Shown here piece by piece: positions 16,460 through 25,317 of a DNA stretch of 64,000 bases. Position numbers and translations under genes: made by a program. The stretch is from Sinorhizobium fredii (lineage in GTDB: Bacteria; Pseudomonadota; Alphaproteobacteria; Rhizobiales; Rhizobiaceae), in the NCBI RefSeq assembly GCF_002944405.1, contig NZ_CP024307.1, forward strand, positions 2,810,501 to 2,874,500. The letters run 5' to 3'. The notes beneath the pieces were generated by a model. That model had not been told where the DNA came from. It did not search any database and saw only the letters and a list, made by a program, of their open reading frames with translations. Numbering within the stretch: the first letter of the stretch is position 1; every line of letters starts with the position of its first letter.

Positions 16460-17413
16460 TCAATCGCCTAGCAGGTACTCGGCAGTTGTCTCGTCGGTGA
16501 TGAGGCCGTTGATGATCCGTCCCTTGAGAGCCGCTCCCAGGGCTCCGTATTTTCGCTTGCCCTTGGCGATGCCGATCACCGCGGCCCGCTCGCGCGGCGG
16601 CAGCGGCACGGAGGCCACGCGCTCGTTGATGCTGCCGGTGAGCAATTCACCGTGATGATCGAACATCCAGCCGCAGATCTCGCCGGCGGCACCCGCCGCC
16701 GTCAGCCGCTCCATCTCGTCGCGCGCCAGAAACCCATCCGCACAAAGCGGGGCATCCGGCCCGAGCTCGCCGACCCCGACAAAGGCGGCATCGGCCTCGG
16801 CGCCAAGCTCCAGAGCCATTCTGACGAGGCTCTGCTTGTGCAGCACTTCGCGCTCCTCGGCCGACGAGACGAGCACCGGCAAGGGCATCGGGAAATGCCG
16901 CGCATTGATGGTGTCGGCCATGCTGAAGATGACGTTGTAATAGGCGGCCGAACCGTCGAGGCGGATATTGCCGGTGAGGGAGACGATGCGGTGCTGCGGA
17001 CATTCCATCGACGGCAACTGGTCGATCGTCGCCTTCAGCGTCCGGCCGGTGCCGATCGCAAGCACGACCGGCTCGGTTGATTTCAGCCAGCGCTCGATTT
17101 CTGCCGCCCCGGCTTCAGCGATCCCTACGGTCGTCGAATTGGATCCGGGATCGCTCGGCACGACATCGACATGCCGCAACTCGTATTTCTCCTTGAGCCG
17201 CGCCGCTGCTTCGAGGCAGGCGGCGATCGGATGATCGAGCCGCACCTTGATCAGCCGTTCGGCCATGGCGAGCGACACGAGGCGCTGCGCCGACTGGCGC
17301 GAAATCCCCATGATCGACGCGATCTCGTCCTGCGTCCGGCCGGCCACGTAGTAGAGCCAGCCCGCCCGGGCCGCATCGTCCAGCCTGTTGTTGCTCTCCG
17401 CCCTGCGCGCCAT
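16460..17413 (-). CDS. SorC/DeoR-type sugar-binding transcriptional regulator
   Basis: 317-aa regulator. An N-terminal helix-turn-helix (RTQDEIASIMGISRQSAQRLV, residues about 27-47) is followed by the SorC sugar-binding domain, a sugar-isomerase-like fold containing VLAIGTGRTLKATIDQLP and a C-terminal AVIGIAKGKRKYGALGAALKGRIINGLITDE. It is upstream of smoE on the same strand with a 208-bp gap, so it is the likely regulator of the polyol operon, with a sugar or polyol phosphate as effector. The equivalent in Rhodobacter is called smoC; I leave the symbol blank because orthology is not shown. Confidence 0.8.
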   Translation of the reverse strand: MARRAESNNRLDDAARAGWLYYVAGRTQDEIASIMGISRQSAQRLVSLAMAERLIKVRLDHPIAACLEAAARLKEKYELRHVDVVPSDPGSNSTTVGIAEAGAAEIERWLKSTEPVVLAIGTGRTLKATIDQLPSMECPQHRIVSLTGNIRLDGSAAYYNVIFSMADTINARHFPMPLPVLVSSAEEREVLHKQSLVRMALELGAEADAAFVGVGELGPDAPLCADGFLARDEMERLTAAGAAGEICGWMFDHHGELLTGSINERVASVPLPPRERAAVIGIAKGKRKYGALGAALKGRIINGLITDETTAEYLLGD

Positions 17414-17540
17414 CGCCAGCGAGTCTCCTTCCCCCGATTTGCTGCCATTATTTGCCGTGTACTGTCAAACAAAGGCGTAACGTGTCGCTGCCGGCAAAAA
17501 CGCCCGCAACACCGGGAATTCGCGGAAAGCGCACCCAAAA

Positions 17541-17558
17541 TTTTACCGTTTGATAAAA
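17541..17558 (+). promoter_or_regulatory. Weak RutR-like palindrome upstream of preT
   Basis: TTTTACCGT-TTGATAAAA at 17541-17558 is an imperfect palindrome. Aligned to the E. coli RutR consensus TTGACCA-N2-TGGTCAA it keeps most TT.ACC and TG.T.AA positions. It lies about 55 bp before the preT start, where a pyrimidine-responsive operator would be expected. Low confidence because the region is AT-rich. Confidence 0.3.
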
Positions 17559-17609
17559 AAATAAAGCGTGTTACCGTTCCCCATCCTGAGAATACATTGG
17601 GAGCTAAAA

Positions 17610-18971
17610 ATGGGAACGACGCAATCTGGGATTCTCTACGGGCGGCTGCCGCTCGCGGAGTACGAAACCAATTTCTCCGATCTGCATCCGCCGCTCGACA
17701 GGCACGAGGCGCTGGTTGCTTCTGACCGCTGTTACTTCTGTCATGACGCGCCGTGCATGACGGCCTGTCCCACCTCCATAGATATCCCGCTGTTCATCCG
17801 GCAGATATCGACAGGCAATCCGATCGGCTCGGCCAAGACGATCTTCGACCAGAACATCCTCGGCGGCATGTGCGCCCGCGTCTGTCCCACCGAAACACTC
17901 TGCGAACAGGCCTGCGTACGTAACACGGCGGAGGAGCGGCCGGTCGAGATCGGCCGCCTGCAGCGCTACGCGACCGATGTCGCCATGAAGGAGAACAAGC
18001 AATTCTATGCGCGCGCGGCCGCAACGGGACGCCGCATCGCCGTCGTCGGCGCAGGGCCGGCGGGCCTGGCCTGCGCCCACCGACTGGCCGTCAAGGGCCA
18101 CGACGTGGTGATCTACGATGCGCGTGAGAAATCCGGCGGCCTCAACGAATACGGCATCGCCGCCTACAAGACGGTGGACGATTTCGCCCAGAGGGAAGTC
18201 GATTACGTCCTGTCGATCGGCGGCATCGAGGTGCGACACGGCGAGGCCCTCGGCCGCGATTTCTCCCTGGCCGACCTCACCGAGCAATATGACGCCGTCT
18301 TCCTCGGCCTCGGCCTCGCCGGCGTCAACGCACTGCGGATCGAGGGCGAGAACGCCGAAGGCGTGGAGGATGCCGTCGACTTCATCGCCGCACTCCGTCA
18401 GTCGAAGACCAAGGCCGACGTTCCGGTCGGCCGCCGCGTCGTGGTGCTCGGCGGCGGCATGACCGCGATCGATGCTGCCGTCCAGGCGAAGCTGCTTGGC
18501 GCCGAGGAAGTGACGATCTGCTATCGCCGCGGCAAGGAGCACATGAACGCCTCCGAGTTCGAGCAGGATCTCGCGGCATCCAAGGGCGTCACCATCCGCC
18601 ACTGGCTGCAGCCGAAGCGCATCGCCGTGAAGGACGGCAAGGTCGCCGGCATCGAACTCGAATACACGGCCCTTGAGGAAGGCAAGCTGACGACGACCGG
18701 GGAAACGGGTATTATTGCCGCCGAGCAGATCTTCAAGGCAATCGGCCAGAGTTTTCAGGCCTCCGGCCTCGGTGCCTTGCAGATGGAGAGCGGACGCATC
18801 GTCGTCGATGCAGAAGGCCGCACCTCGTTCGCCAGGGTCTGGGCGGGCGGCGACTGTGTGCTCGGCGGCGAGGACCTGACGGTTTCCGCCGTGGCGATGG
18901 GACGCGATAGCGCCGAATCGATCAACCGGGCTTTCGCTGCGGACGCGCCGCTGGCGAGCGCCGTAGCCTGA
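17610..18971 (+). CDS. preT: Dihydropyrimidine dehydrogenase (NAD) subunit PreT
   Basis: 453-aa flavoprotein subunit that takes electrons from NADH and passes them through Fe-S clusters to PreA for reduction of uracil or thymine. The N-terminal Fe-S domain has CYFCHDAPCMTACP and later CARVCPTETLCEQAC. Next come an FAD site (VVGAGPAGLACAHRL) and an NAD(P)H site (VVLGGGMTAIDAA). The start at 17610 follows GGGAG. It is followed 23 bp later by preA. In S. meliloti this locus is called pydA by some authors. A glutamate synthase small-subunit label would be a common misannotation of this fold. Confidence 0.85.
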   Translation: MGTTQSGILYGRLPLAEYETNFSDLHPPLDRHEALVASDRCYFCHDAPCMTACPTSIDIPLFIRQISTGNPIGSAKTIFDQNILGGMCARVCPTETLCEQACVRNTAEERPVEIGRLQRYATDVAMKENKQFYARAAATGRRIAVVGAGPAGLACAHRLAVKGHDVVIYDAREKSGGLNEYGIAAYKTVDDFAQREVDYVLSIGGIEVRHGEALGRDFSLADLTEQYDAVFLGLGLAGVNALRIEGENAEGVEDAVDFIAALRQSKTKADVPVGRRVVVLGGGMTAIDAAVQAKLLGAEEVTICYRRGKEHMNASEFEQDLAASKGVTIRHWLQPKRIAVKDGKVAGIELEYTALEEGKLTTTGETGIIAAEQIFKAIGQSFQASGLGALQMESGRIVVDAEGRTSFARVWAGGDCVLGGEDLTVSAVAMGRDSAESINRAFAADAPLASAVA

Positions 18972-18994
18972 ACAGGATCGAGAGGACGAGAACA

Positions 18995-20308
18995 ATGGCT
19001 GATCTTCGCAACAATTTTGTCGGCATCAAATCCCCGAACCCGTTCTGGCTCGCATCGGCGCCGCCGACCGACAAGGCCTATAACGTCGAGCGCGCCTTCA
19101 AGGCGGGCTGGGGAGGCGTCGTCTGGAAGACGCTCGGCGAGGAAGGGCCGCCGGTGGTCAATGTCAATGGCCCGCGCTATGGCGCGATCTGGGGCGCCGA
19201 CCGCCGCCTGCTCGGCTTGAACAATATCGAGCTCATCACCGACCGCGATCTTTACGTGAACCTGCGCGAGATGAAGCAGGTGAAGATGAACTGGCCGGAC
19301 CGGGCATTGATCGCCTCGATCATGGTGCCCTGCGTCGAGGATGCCTGGAAGGCGATCCTGCCGCTGGTCGAGGAAACCGGGGCCGACGGCATCGAGCTCA
19401 ACTTCGGCTGTCCGCACGGCATGTCCGAGCGCGGCATGGGTTCCGCCGTCGGCCAGGTGCCCGAATATATCGAGATGGTGGTGCGCTGGTGCAAACAGTA
19501 CACGCGCATGCCGGTGATCACCAAGCTGACGCCAAACATCACCGACGTCCGCAAGCCGGCCCGCGCCGCCAAGGCCGGCGGCACCGACGCCGTGTCGCTG
19601 ATCAACACGATCAACTCGATAACCTCGGTCAATCTCGACACCTTCTCGCCGGAGCCCTCGATCGACGGACGCGGCAGCCATGGCGGCTATTGCGGCCCGG
19701 CGGTGAAGCCGATCGCCCTCAACATGGTCGCCGAGATCGCCCGCGATCCGGAAACCTACGGCCTGCCGATCTCCGGCATCGGCGGCATCACCACCTGGCG
19801 CGACGCGGCCGAATTCCTGGCGCTCGGCGCCGGCAACGTGCAGGTCTGCACGGCGGCGATGACCTATGGCTTCAAGATCGTCCAGGAAATGATCACCGGC
19901 CTGTCCGACTGGATGGATGCCAAGGGCCACCGGACGCTCGACGACATCTGCGGCCGCGCCGTGCCGAACGTCACCGATTGGCAATATCTCAACCTCAACT
20001 ACGTCACCAAGGCGAAGATCGATCAGGATGCCTGCATCAAATGCGGCCGCTGTCACATCGCCTGCGAGGACACCTCGCACCAGGCGATCACGCAGTTCGT
20101 CAATGGCGTGCGCCATTTCGAGGTGATCGAGGAGGAATGCGTCGGCTGCAACCTCTGCGTCAATGTCTGTCCGGTCCAGAATTGCATCACCATGGAGCCG
20201 CTCGCCGCCGGTGAACTCGATAAGCGCACCGGCAAGCCGGTCGACCCCAATTACGCCAACTGGACGACTCACCCGAACAACCCGATGGCGCGCCAGGCGG
20301 CCGAGTAA
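18995..20308 (+). CDS. preA: Dihydropyrimidine dehydrogenase (NAD) catalytic subunit PreA
   Basis: 437-aa subunit that reduces uracil and thymine to the 5,6-dihydro compounds, the first step of the reductive pathway. Residues about 1-320 form a dihydroorotate-dehydrogenase-like FMN barrel, with the catalytic cysteine in NFGCPHGMSERGMG. The C-terminus carries two [4Fe-4S] clusters (CIKCGRCHIAC and CVGCNLCVNVCP). Start supported by AGGACGAG upstream. It works with PreT upstream and with the hydantoinase and amidase genes at 25318-28104. Confidence 0.9.
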   Translation: MADLRNNFVGIKSPNPFWLASAPPTDKAYNVERAFKAGWGGVVWKTLGEEGPPVVNVNGPRYGAIWGADRRLLGLNNIELITDRDLYVNLREMKQVKMNWPDRALIASIMVPCVEDAWKAILPLVEETGADGIELNFGCPHGMSERGMGSAVGQVPEYIEMVVRWCKQYTRMPVITKLTPNITDVRKPARAAKAGGTDAVSLINTINSITSVNLDTFSPEPSIDGRGSHGGYCGPAVKPIALNMVAEIARDPETYGLPISGIGGITTWRDAAEFLALGAGNVQVCTAAMTYGFKIVQEMITGLSDWMDAKGHRTLDDICGRAVPNVTDWQYLNLNYVTKAKIDQDACIKCGRCHIACEDTSHQAITQFVNGVRHFEVIEEECVGCNLCVNVCPVQNCITMEPLAAGELDKRTGKPVDPNYANWTTHPNNPMARQAAE

Positions 20309-20326
20309 GCACAGTCGACAGGACAG

Positions 20327-20356
20327 CATGGCCGCCGGCAATCGCCGCCGGCCATG
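20327..20356. terminator. Bidirectional hairpin between convergent preA and MDR gene
   Basis: 13-bp arms (20327-20339 and 20344-20356) with a single C-C mismatch and a four-base loop, lying in the 63-bp gap between two convergent genes. There is no long T-run on either side, so termination efficiency is uncertain. Confidence 0.5.
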
Positions 20357-20371
20357 TTCATTGTGGCGCGA

Positions 20372-21394
20372 TCAGAACTCGATCACCACCTTGCCGAAAG
20401 GGCCGCGATCGAGATGCGCGAGCGCCTCACCGACTTCGGTAAACTTGTAGCGCTTGTCGATGACCGGCTTCAGCCGCAAGCGGTCGACGGCACCAACCAG
20501 ATCTTCGAGCGCCCGGCGATGCCCGACGCTGATACCCTGCAGCACCGGCGATTTCAGGAGCAGCGGCGCAACCGGGCCGGAAACCTCGAAGCCTTCGAGC
20601 ACGCCGATCACCGATATACGCCCGTCCGGCGCGACCGCCTTCAGCGACTGGCCGAGGCCGGCGCCGCCGGCGATCTCCAGAATGTGGTCGGCGCCATGGT
20701 CGCCGGTGAGCTCATAGACGCACTCTACCCAATCTTCGCTCCGGCGATTGATGCCGTGGTCGGCGCCAAGGGCGAGCGCCTTATCGAGCTTTTCGGAACT
20801 GCTCGAGGTCACGATCACCTCGGCGCCGACGGCCTTGGCAATCTGCAGCCCGAAGAGTGCGACGCCGCCCGTGCCCTGCACGACGACGCGGTCGCCGGGT
20901 CTCAGGTGGCCCTTCTCGACCAGCGCGAACCAGGCGGTGAGGCCGGCGCACGGCAAGGTGCTCGCCTCGGCGGCATCGAGGCTTTTCGGCGCGGCGACGA
21001 ACCAGTCTTGCGGAAAAGCGACATATTCCGACAGGACACCCGGATGCACGCCGCCAAGTGTGGCGTAGGCCGGCGTTCTGCCGCTTCCCGGCCGCAAGCC
21101 ATCGAGCCATCCAGGGGCGAAGGTGGAGATGACGCGGTCGCCGGGGCGGAAGCGGGCCACACCCTTGCCGACCGCTTCGACGACGCCGCTCATGTCCGAA
21201 GCCGGCACGAAGGGAAAGGTGAGATCCAGCCCCATGCCGCTTTCCAGCATCAGCTTGTCGCGGTAGTTGAGCGACACCGCCGTCGTGCGGACGAGCACAT
21301 CAAACTCGCCGGTTTCCGGCATCCTGCGCTCGGTGATCTTCAGGTTGTATGGGCCGACCGTCTCCGTGCTCCACTCCTGCATCCATTTCGACAT
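20372..21394 (-). CDS. Zinc-independent MDR alcohol dehydrogenase/quinone oxidoreductase
   Basis: 340-aa medium-chain dehydrogenase/reductase. The N-terminal GroES-like domain contains PFVPASDMSGVVEAVGKGV. The Rossmann loop GTGGVALFGLQIAKAVGAEV binds NAD(P)H. The zinc-ligand cluster of classical ADHs is absent, placing it nearer to quinone oxidoreductase/enoyl-reductase types. The start at 21394 follows AAAGGAAC; longer readings run through the divergent LysR gene and are rejected. It is divergently paired with the LysR gene 101 bp away, a classic regulator-target arrangement. The substrate is unknown. Confidence 0.78.
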   Translation of the reverse strand: MSKWMQEWSTETVGPYNLKITERRMPETGEFDVLVRTTAVSLNYRDKLMLESGMGLDLTFPFVPASDMSGVVEAVGKGVARFRPGDRVISTFAPGWLDGLRPGSGRTPAYATLGGVHPGVLSEYVAFPQDWFVAAPKSLDAAEASTLPCAGLTAWFALVEKGHLRPGDRVVVQGTGGVALFGLQIAKAVGAEVIVTSSSSEKLDKALALGADHGINRRSEDWVECVYELTGDHGADHILEIAGGAGLGQSLKAVAPDGRISVIGVLEGFEVSGPVAPLLLKSPVLQGISVGHRRALEDLVGAVDRLRLKPVIDKRYKFTEVGEALAHLDRGPFGKVVIEF

Positions 21395-21495
21395 GCTCGT
21401 TCCTTTCGGTTGTGATTGGACAAGCATAGTGTTGAACCAGGATCGCCAGTTGCGATAAGATTTCCCGAGATTGGTTCCTAGGCGGATACAATTAA

Positions 21496-22395
21496 ATGGA
21501 ACATCTGAATGGCATCTCGGTGTTTGTCGAGGTGGCGGAGGCCGGCGGCTTCTCTGCGGCGGCAGAACGGTTGAACCTCTCGCGCTCCGCGGTCGGTAAG
21601 ACGATTGCCCGCCTTGAAGAACGCCTCGCCACCCGCCTCTTTCACCGCACGACACGGGCGCAGAGCCTGACCGACGAAGGACAGCTCTTCTATGAGAGCT
21701 GCCAGAAAGCACTCGGCGAGATCAGGACGGCCGAAGCCCTACTTGAATCCGGCAAACAGGAGATTCGCGGCCGGTTGCGGATCTCCATGCCGGTGCTCTT
21801 CGGCCGCCAATGCGTGGCTCCCGTCTTTCGCGACCTCGTCCGCATTCACCCCCGGCTTGAGCTCGAACTCTCCTTCAACGACCGCGTGGTCGACCTGCTC
21901 GACGACGGTTTCGACCTCGCGATCCGCAACAATGTATTGGGCAATGATTCCGGCCTGATGACGCGGGTGATCGCCGAACAGCGCATGACGGTCTGTGCCT
22001 CGCCGGCCTATCTCGCGGCATCCGGTGCGCCCCAGACCGTGGCGGACCTCGCAGATCACGACGCCGTGGTCTACTGCCGCGCAGGCCAACAGCGGCCATG
22101 GTCGTTCCCCGCCGAAGGCAGTGCCGCAGACACCATCCTGCCGAAAACCCGGCTGCGGCTCGACGATCTCGCGGCGATCGCCGATGCGGCGGCCGAGGGA
22201 CTGGGCCTTGCCTGGCTGCCATGCTGGTTGGTGCGCGAGCGCGTACAGCGCGGCGAGCTCGTCCGGGTTCTGACGGATCGGCCGGGTCTCGTTTTCAAGG
22301 TCCATGCCGTTTGGCCGCAAACACGGCACCTGCTGCCGAAACTGCGCCTGGCGATCGATGCTCTCGCCGCCGGACTGCCGCGCATCATGGAATAG
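21496..22395 (+). CDS. LysR-family transcriptional regulator
   Basis: 299-aa LysR regulator. The winged HTH is at residues about 5-60 (GGFSAAAERLNLSRSAVGKTIARLEERL). The effector domain begins at RGRLRISMPVLFGRQ and ends near WPQTRHLLPKLRLAIDAL. It belongs to the subgroup that commonly controls adjacent oxidoreductases. It is divergent from the MDR dehydrogenase, which is its most likely target; it may also autoregulate. It lies inside the pyrimidine cluster, but nothing in the sequence links it to pyrimidines. Confidence 0.82.
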   Translation: MEHLNGISVFVEVAEAGGFSAAAERLNLSRSAVGKTIARLEERLATRLFHRTTRAQSLTDEGQLFYESCQKALGEIRTAEALLESGKQEIRGRLRISMPVLFGRQCVAPVFRDLVRIHPRLELELSFNDRVVDLLDDGFDLAIRNNVLGNDSGLMTRVIAEQRMTVCASPAYLAASGAPQTVADLADHDAVVYCRAGQQRPWSFPAEGSAADTILPKTRLRLDDLAAIADAAAEGLGLAWLPCWLVRERVQRGELVRVLTDRPGLVFKVHAVWPQTRHLLPKLRLAIDALAAGLPRIME

Positions 22396-22549
22396 ATTTG
22401 TCGGGCCAAGCCCCTGGCGTGGTATCGCCGAGCGAACACGAACGCGAAACAGATTGTGTAGAAAACGTAAGTTGTCGCCACCGGCAAACTGGTCGATAAG
22501 GGGAAAACCAGCAGCGGCCGGTCGCCGCCGGCAGACCCGGGCAGACTGT

Positions 22550-24223
22550 TTGACGATCCTTTCCGCCAATACACGCAAGAAGACGCACCTGATTTCCGGC
22601 GCCGTGCTCAGCGTCTTCGTGCTAACGCATTTCACAAATCACTCCCTCGGCCTGATCTCGATCGGCGCGATGGAAGCCGGCCGGCAGGTCTTCACGATCG
22701 TTTGGCAGAGCGTACCCGGAACCGTCCTGCTCTACGGCGCGCTACTCCTGCACTTCCTGATGGCGCTCGACAGTCTCTATCGCCGCCAGACGCTGAGGAT
22801 GCCGGTCGGAGAGGCCGTGAAGATCATCTTCGGCCTGAGCCTGCCCTTTCTGCTGATACCCCACGTCGTCGCCACCCGGGTGGAGCCCCTCCTGACCGGG
22901 GTCGATGCCGACTATCCCGGCATTCTGCGCGCGCTCTGGTCGAGTTCGATCAGCACGACCCGACAGACGATTGCTCTTCTTTTTGTTTGGAGCCACGCCT
23001 GCCTCGGCGCCTGGTTCTGGATGCGCGGGCGTGACTGGTTTCCGCGCTACGAGTTCCTGCTCTATACCGTTGCTCTGCTCGTGCCCATCTTCGCGCTGCT
23101 CGGCTTCGTCAACGGCGCCCGTTCTCTCGGTCGCGACTATGCTGAGCATGGCGGCTATGGCGACCGGGCCTATGTCAGCGAGCGGCCGCGCCTCGATCCG
23201 GCCCTCGCCGAAAACATCCGGCTCGCCTTCTATGGCGGCTTTGCCGGCCTGATCGGCGGGACCTTGGCGCTGCGCGCGCTGCCGGCGCGGGGCCGTATCC
23301 GCGTGCGCTATCCGGATGGGCGCGTGGCGGCGGTCGGGATCGGATTCAGCGTGCTTGAGGCAAGCCGCGCCGCCGGCATCCCGCATGTCTCGGTCTGCGG
23401 CGGCCGCGGCCGATGCTCGACCTGCCGGGTGCGGGTCATCGAGGGTCTCGACGGGCAGCCGGCGCCCGAGGCCGCGGAACGTGCCACGCTTGGCCGGATC
23501 GGTGCCCCCGACAATGTCCGGCTGGCCTGCCAGTTCCGGCCCACTCACAACGTCACCGTCGTCCCCATCCTCGACACCGACAGCCTCGGGATCAAGACGC
23601 AGCTTGCCCGGCAGAACGGCGGCGGGCGTGAGCGGCGCGTGGCCGTGCTCTTCTGCGACCTGCGCGACTTCACCCGCATTGCCGAGCACAAGCTGCCCTA
23701 CGATACGGTATTCCTGCTCAACCGCTACTTCGAGATGGTTGGCGAGGCGGTCGAGAGTTCCGGCGGCGTCATCGACAAATTCATCGGCGACGGAGCGCTG
23801 GCCATCTTCGGGCTGAAGTCGCCGCTGCCCGAAGCATGCCGCCAGGCGCTCGCCGCCGCCTCGCGGCTGTCGACGGGTATTCGCGCGCTCAACCAGACCT
23901 TCGGGGACGAGCTCGAACGGCCGCTCCGGCTCGCGATCGGCCTCCATGCCGGACCGGCCATCGTCGGCGAGATGGGCTATGGTCAGGCGACCTCGCTGAC
24001 GGCGGTCGGCGACACCATCAACACCGCGAGCCGGCTCGAGGGCCTGGCCAAGGAGCACGATGCCGAGCTTGCCGTCTCCGTCGAACTCGTCAAACGCGCC
24101 GGCCTCAGTCTCGAGGGCGACAGGCGATTGGATATCAGCCTGCGCGGCCGAAAGGCGACGCTCGAGACCTGGATCGTCGACGATGCCGCGCGCATTGCCA
24201 AGATCATCCCGGCACAGGGATAG
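22550..24223 (+). CDS. cyaC: Redox-type adenylate cyclase: haem-b membrane anchor, 2Fe-2S domain, class III cyclase
   Basis: About 557 aa. The N-terminal half is a multi-helix, histidine-rich membrane domain (THFTNHSLG, LLHFLMALD, LIPHVVATR, WSHACLGAWFW), resembling succinate-dehydrogenase cytochrome-b anchors that bind two haems. Next is a plant-type 2Fe-2S ferredoxin domain (CGGRGRCSTCRVRV...C). The C-terminal class III cyclase domain contains AVLFCDLRDFTRIAE and FIGDGALAIFG. I recognise this as matching S. meliloti CyaC, described as a quinone-responsive cyclase. The start is uncertain: the TTG at 22550 is the best-placed codon after the LysR gene, but its ribosome binding site is weak. 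Confidence 0.8.
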   Translation: MTILSANTRKKTHLISGAVLSVFVLTHFTNHSLGLISIGAMEAGRQVFTIVWQSVPGTVLLYGALLLHFLMALDSLYRRQTLRMPVGEAVKIIFGLSLPFLLIPHVVATRVEPLLTGVDADYPGILRALWSSSISTTRQTIALLFVWSHACLGAWFWMRGRDWFPRYEFLLYTVALLVPIFALLGFVNGARSLGRDYAEHGGYGDRAYVSERPRLDPALAENIRLAFYGGFAGLIGGTLALRALPARGRIRVRYPDGRVAAVGIGFSVLEASRAAGIPHVSVCGGRGRCSTCRVRVIEGLDGQPAPEAAERATLGRIGAPDNVRLACQFRPTHNVTVVPILDTDSLGIKTQLARQNGGGRERRVAVLFCDLRDFTRIAEHKLPYDTVFLLNRYFEMVGEAVESSGGVIDKFIGDGALAIFGLKSPLPEACRQALAAASRLSTGIRALNQTFGDELERPLRLAIGLHAGPAIVGEMGYGQATSLTAVGDTINTASRLEGLAKEHDAELAVSVELVKRAGLSLEGDRRLDISLRGRKATLETWIVDDAARIAKIIPAQG

Positions 24224-24286
24224 CTATATTGGCCAACGTGAGCACAAGAGCCGGTTCTGGCCCTCTCCTCGGGTTTAACCAAAAAC

Positions 24287-24386
24287 TAGCACTCTCCGGC
24301 GCGCGGGGAGAGCGGACTTGAGGCGGCGTGGCATACCCCTTCGCCCCGCTTGCGGGGAGAAGGTCGGCAGCGGGATGAGGGGCGGC
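24287..24386. repeat. RIME-like intergenic palindromic repeat
   Basis: The 190-bp gap between cyaC and rutR contains two palindromes. One is CTCTCC/GGAGAG, about 24292-24312. The other has near-perfect arms at 24338-24349 and 24352-24363. They are followed by the TCGGCAGCGGGATGAGGG tail that recurs in rhizobial intergenic mosaic elements (RIME). I recognise the sequence style; copy number was not checked. It may also terminate the two convergent genes. Confidence 0.6.
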
Positions 24387-24413
24387 ACCGCCATTGCAAT
24401 TCAACGTCGACCG

Positions 24414-25055
24414 CTACTCGCGCACCTGTAGCCCGTCGACGAACAGCCGCTCGAGAAAGCGCGCCGCATCTTCGAAGCGCCCCTCGCCTGCGTGCTCCTG
24501 GCCGAGCACCGCCCGCACCTGTACGTCGAAATCGGCGTAGTGCTGCGTCGTCGACCAGATGGCAAAGATCAGGTGATAGGGATCGCAATTGGCGATCTTG
24601 CCGGCCTTCGCCCAGGCCCGGATAACCTCGGCCTTTTCGTCGACCAATTGCTTCAGCGGCCCCTTCAGCTCGTCCTCGATATGAGGAGCGCCCTGCAGCA
24701 CCTCATTGGCGAACAATCGGCTTTCCCGTGGGAAATCCCGCGCCATTTCGAGCTTGCGGCGAATGTAGCTGCGGATCTCGGCGACAGGGTTGCCCTCGGC
24801 GTTGAATTCGCGCAGCGGATCGAGCCAGGTATCGAGGACGCGGTCGATCAAGGCGCGGTGCATGGCTTCCTTCGTCCGGAAATAATAGAGCAGGTTGGGC
24901 TTCGACATGCCCGCCACCTCGGCGATCTGGTCGATGGTCGAACCGCGGAAGCCGCTCGCGGAAAAGACCTCAAGCGCGGCTTCGAGGATCCGCTCCTCCT
25001 TCTCCTCCTGGATACGCGTGCGCCTCTGGGTTTTCGCCGCTCTCGGAAGTACCAT
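24414..25055 (-). CDS. rutR: TetR-family pyrimidine-responsive regulator RutR
   Basis: 213-aa regulator. TetR HTH at residues about 14-60 (ILEAALEVFSASGFRGSTIDQIAEVAGMSK) with the RutR-typical NLLYYFRTKEAMHRAL after it. The ligand domain contains the conserved WSTTQHYADF segment. RutR senses uracil or thymine in enterobacteria. The start at 25055 follows GGGGGAGAG; the longer frame to 25112 is less likely. It is divergent from the amidase and hydantoinase genes, and a good RutR operator lies between them. Confidence 0.85.
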   Translation of the reverse strand: MVLPRAAKTQRRTRIQEEKEERILEAALEVFSASGFRGSTIDQIAEVAGMSKPNLLYYFRTKEAMHRALIDRVLDTWLDPLREFNAEGNPVAEIRSYIRRKLEMARDFPRESRLFANEVLQGAPHIEDELKGPLKQLVDEKAEVIRAWAKAGKIANCDPYHLIFAIWSTTQHYADFDVQVRAVLGQEHAGEGRFEDAARFLERLFVDGLQVRE

Positions 25056-25177
25056 CTCTCCCCCTGCCGATGCCCGCACCGTCGCGTTTTGCCCAAATTT
25101 CGGACGCGCCATTTATTTGGGCAACAAACTGGTTTTTTTCTTTTTCCGGCTTGAGTGCCGCCACGGAAGTTGTAATG

Positions 25178-25193
25178 TTTACCAACCGGTCAA
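25178..25193. promoter_or_regulatory. RutR operator
   Basis: TTTACCA-AC-CGGTCAA at 25178-25193, against the E. coli consensus TTGACCA-N2-TGGTCAA. Twelve of the fourteen defined positions match and the site is symmetric. It lies between rutR and the ureidopropionase gene, 124 bp from one start and 124 bp from the other, so it can serve both directions. The rest of the 262-bp gap shows no gene. Confidence 0.7.
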
Positions 25194-25317
25194 ATTATCA
25201 GTCAGATTGCCGACAAAGGCAACGGCTGATCGAAGGGCGCAAAGGAAAGCTCCGATTTGACCGACGGGAACATGGCTATCCCCGGGGAGGGCCTAGCCGG
25301 CAAAAGAGGAGAGCGCC

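Noticed and set aside
24338..24363. Palindrome as part of a CRISPR array or IS end
   Set aside because: Only one unit is present, there are no regular spacers, and no transposase or cas gene is near; it fits a RIME repeat.
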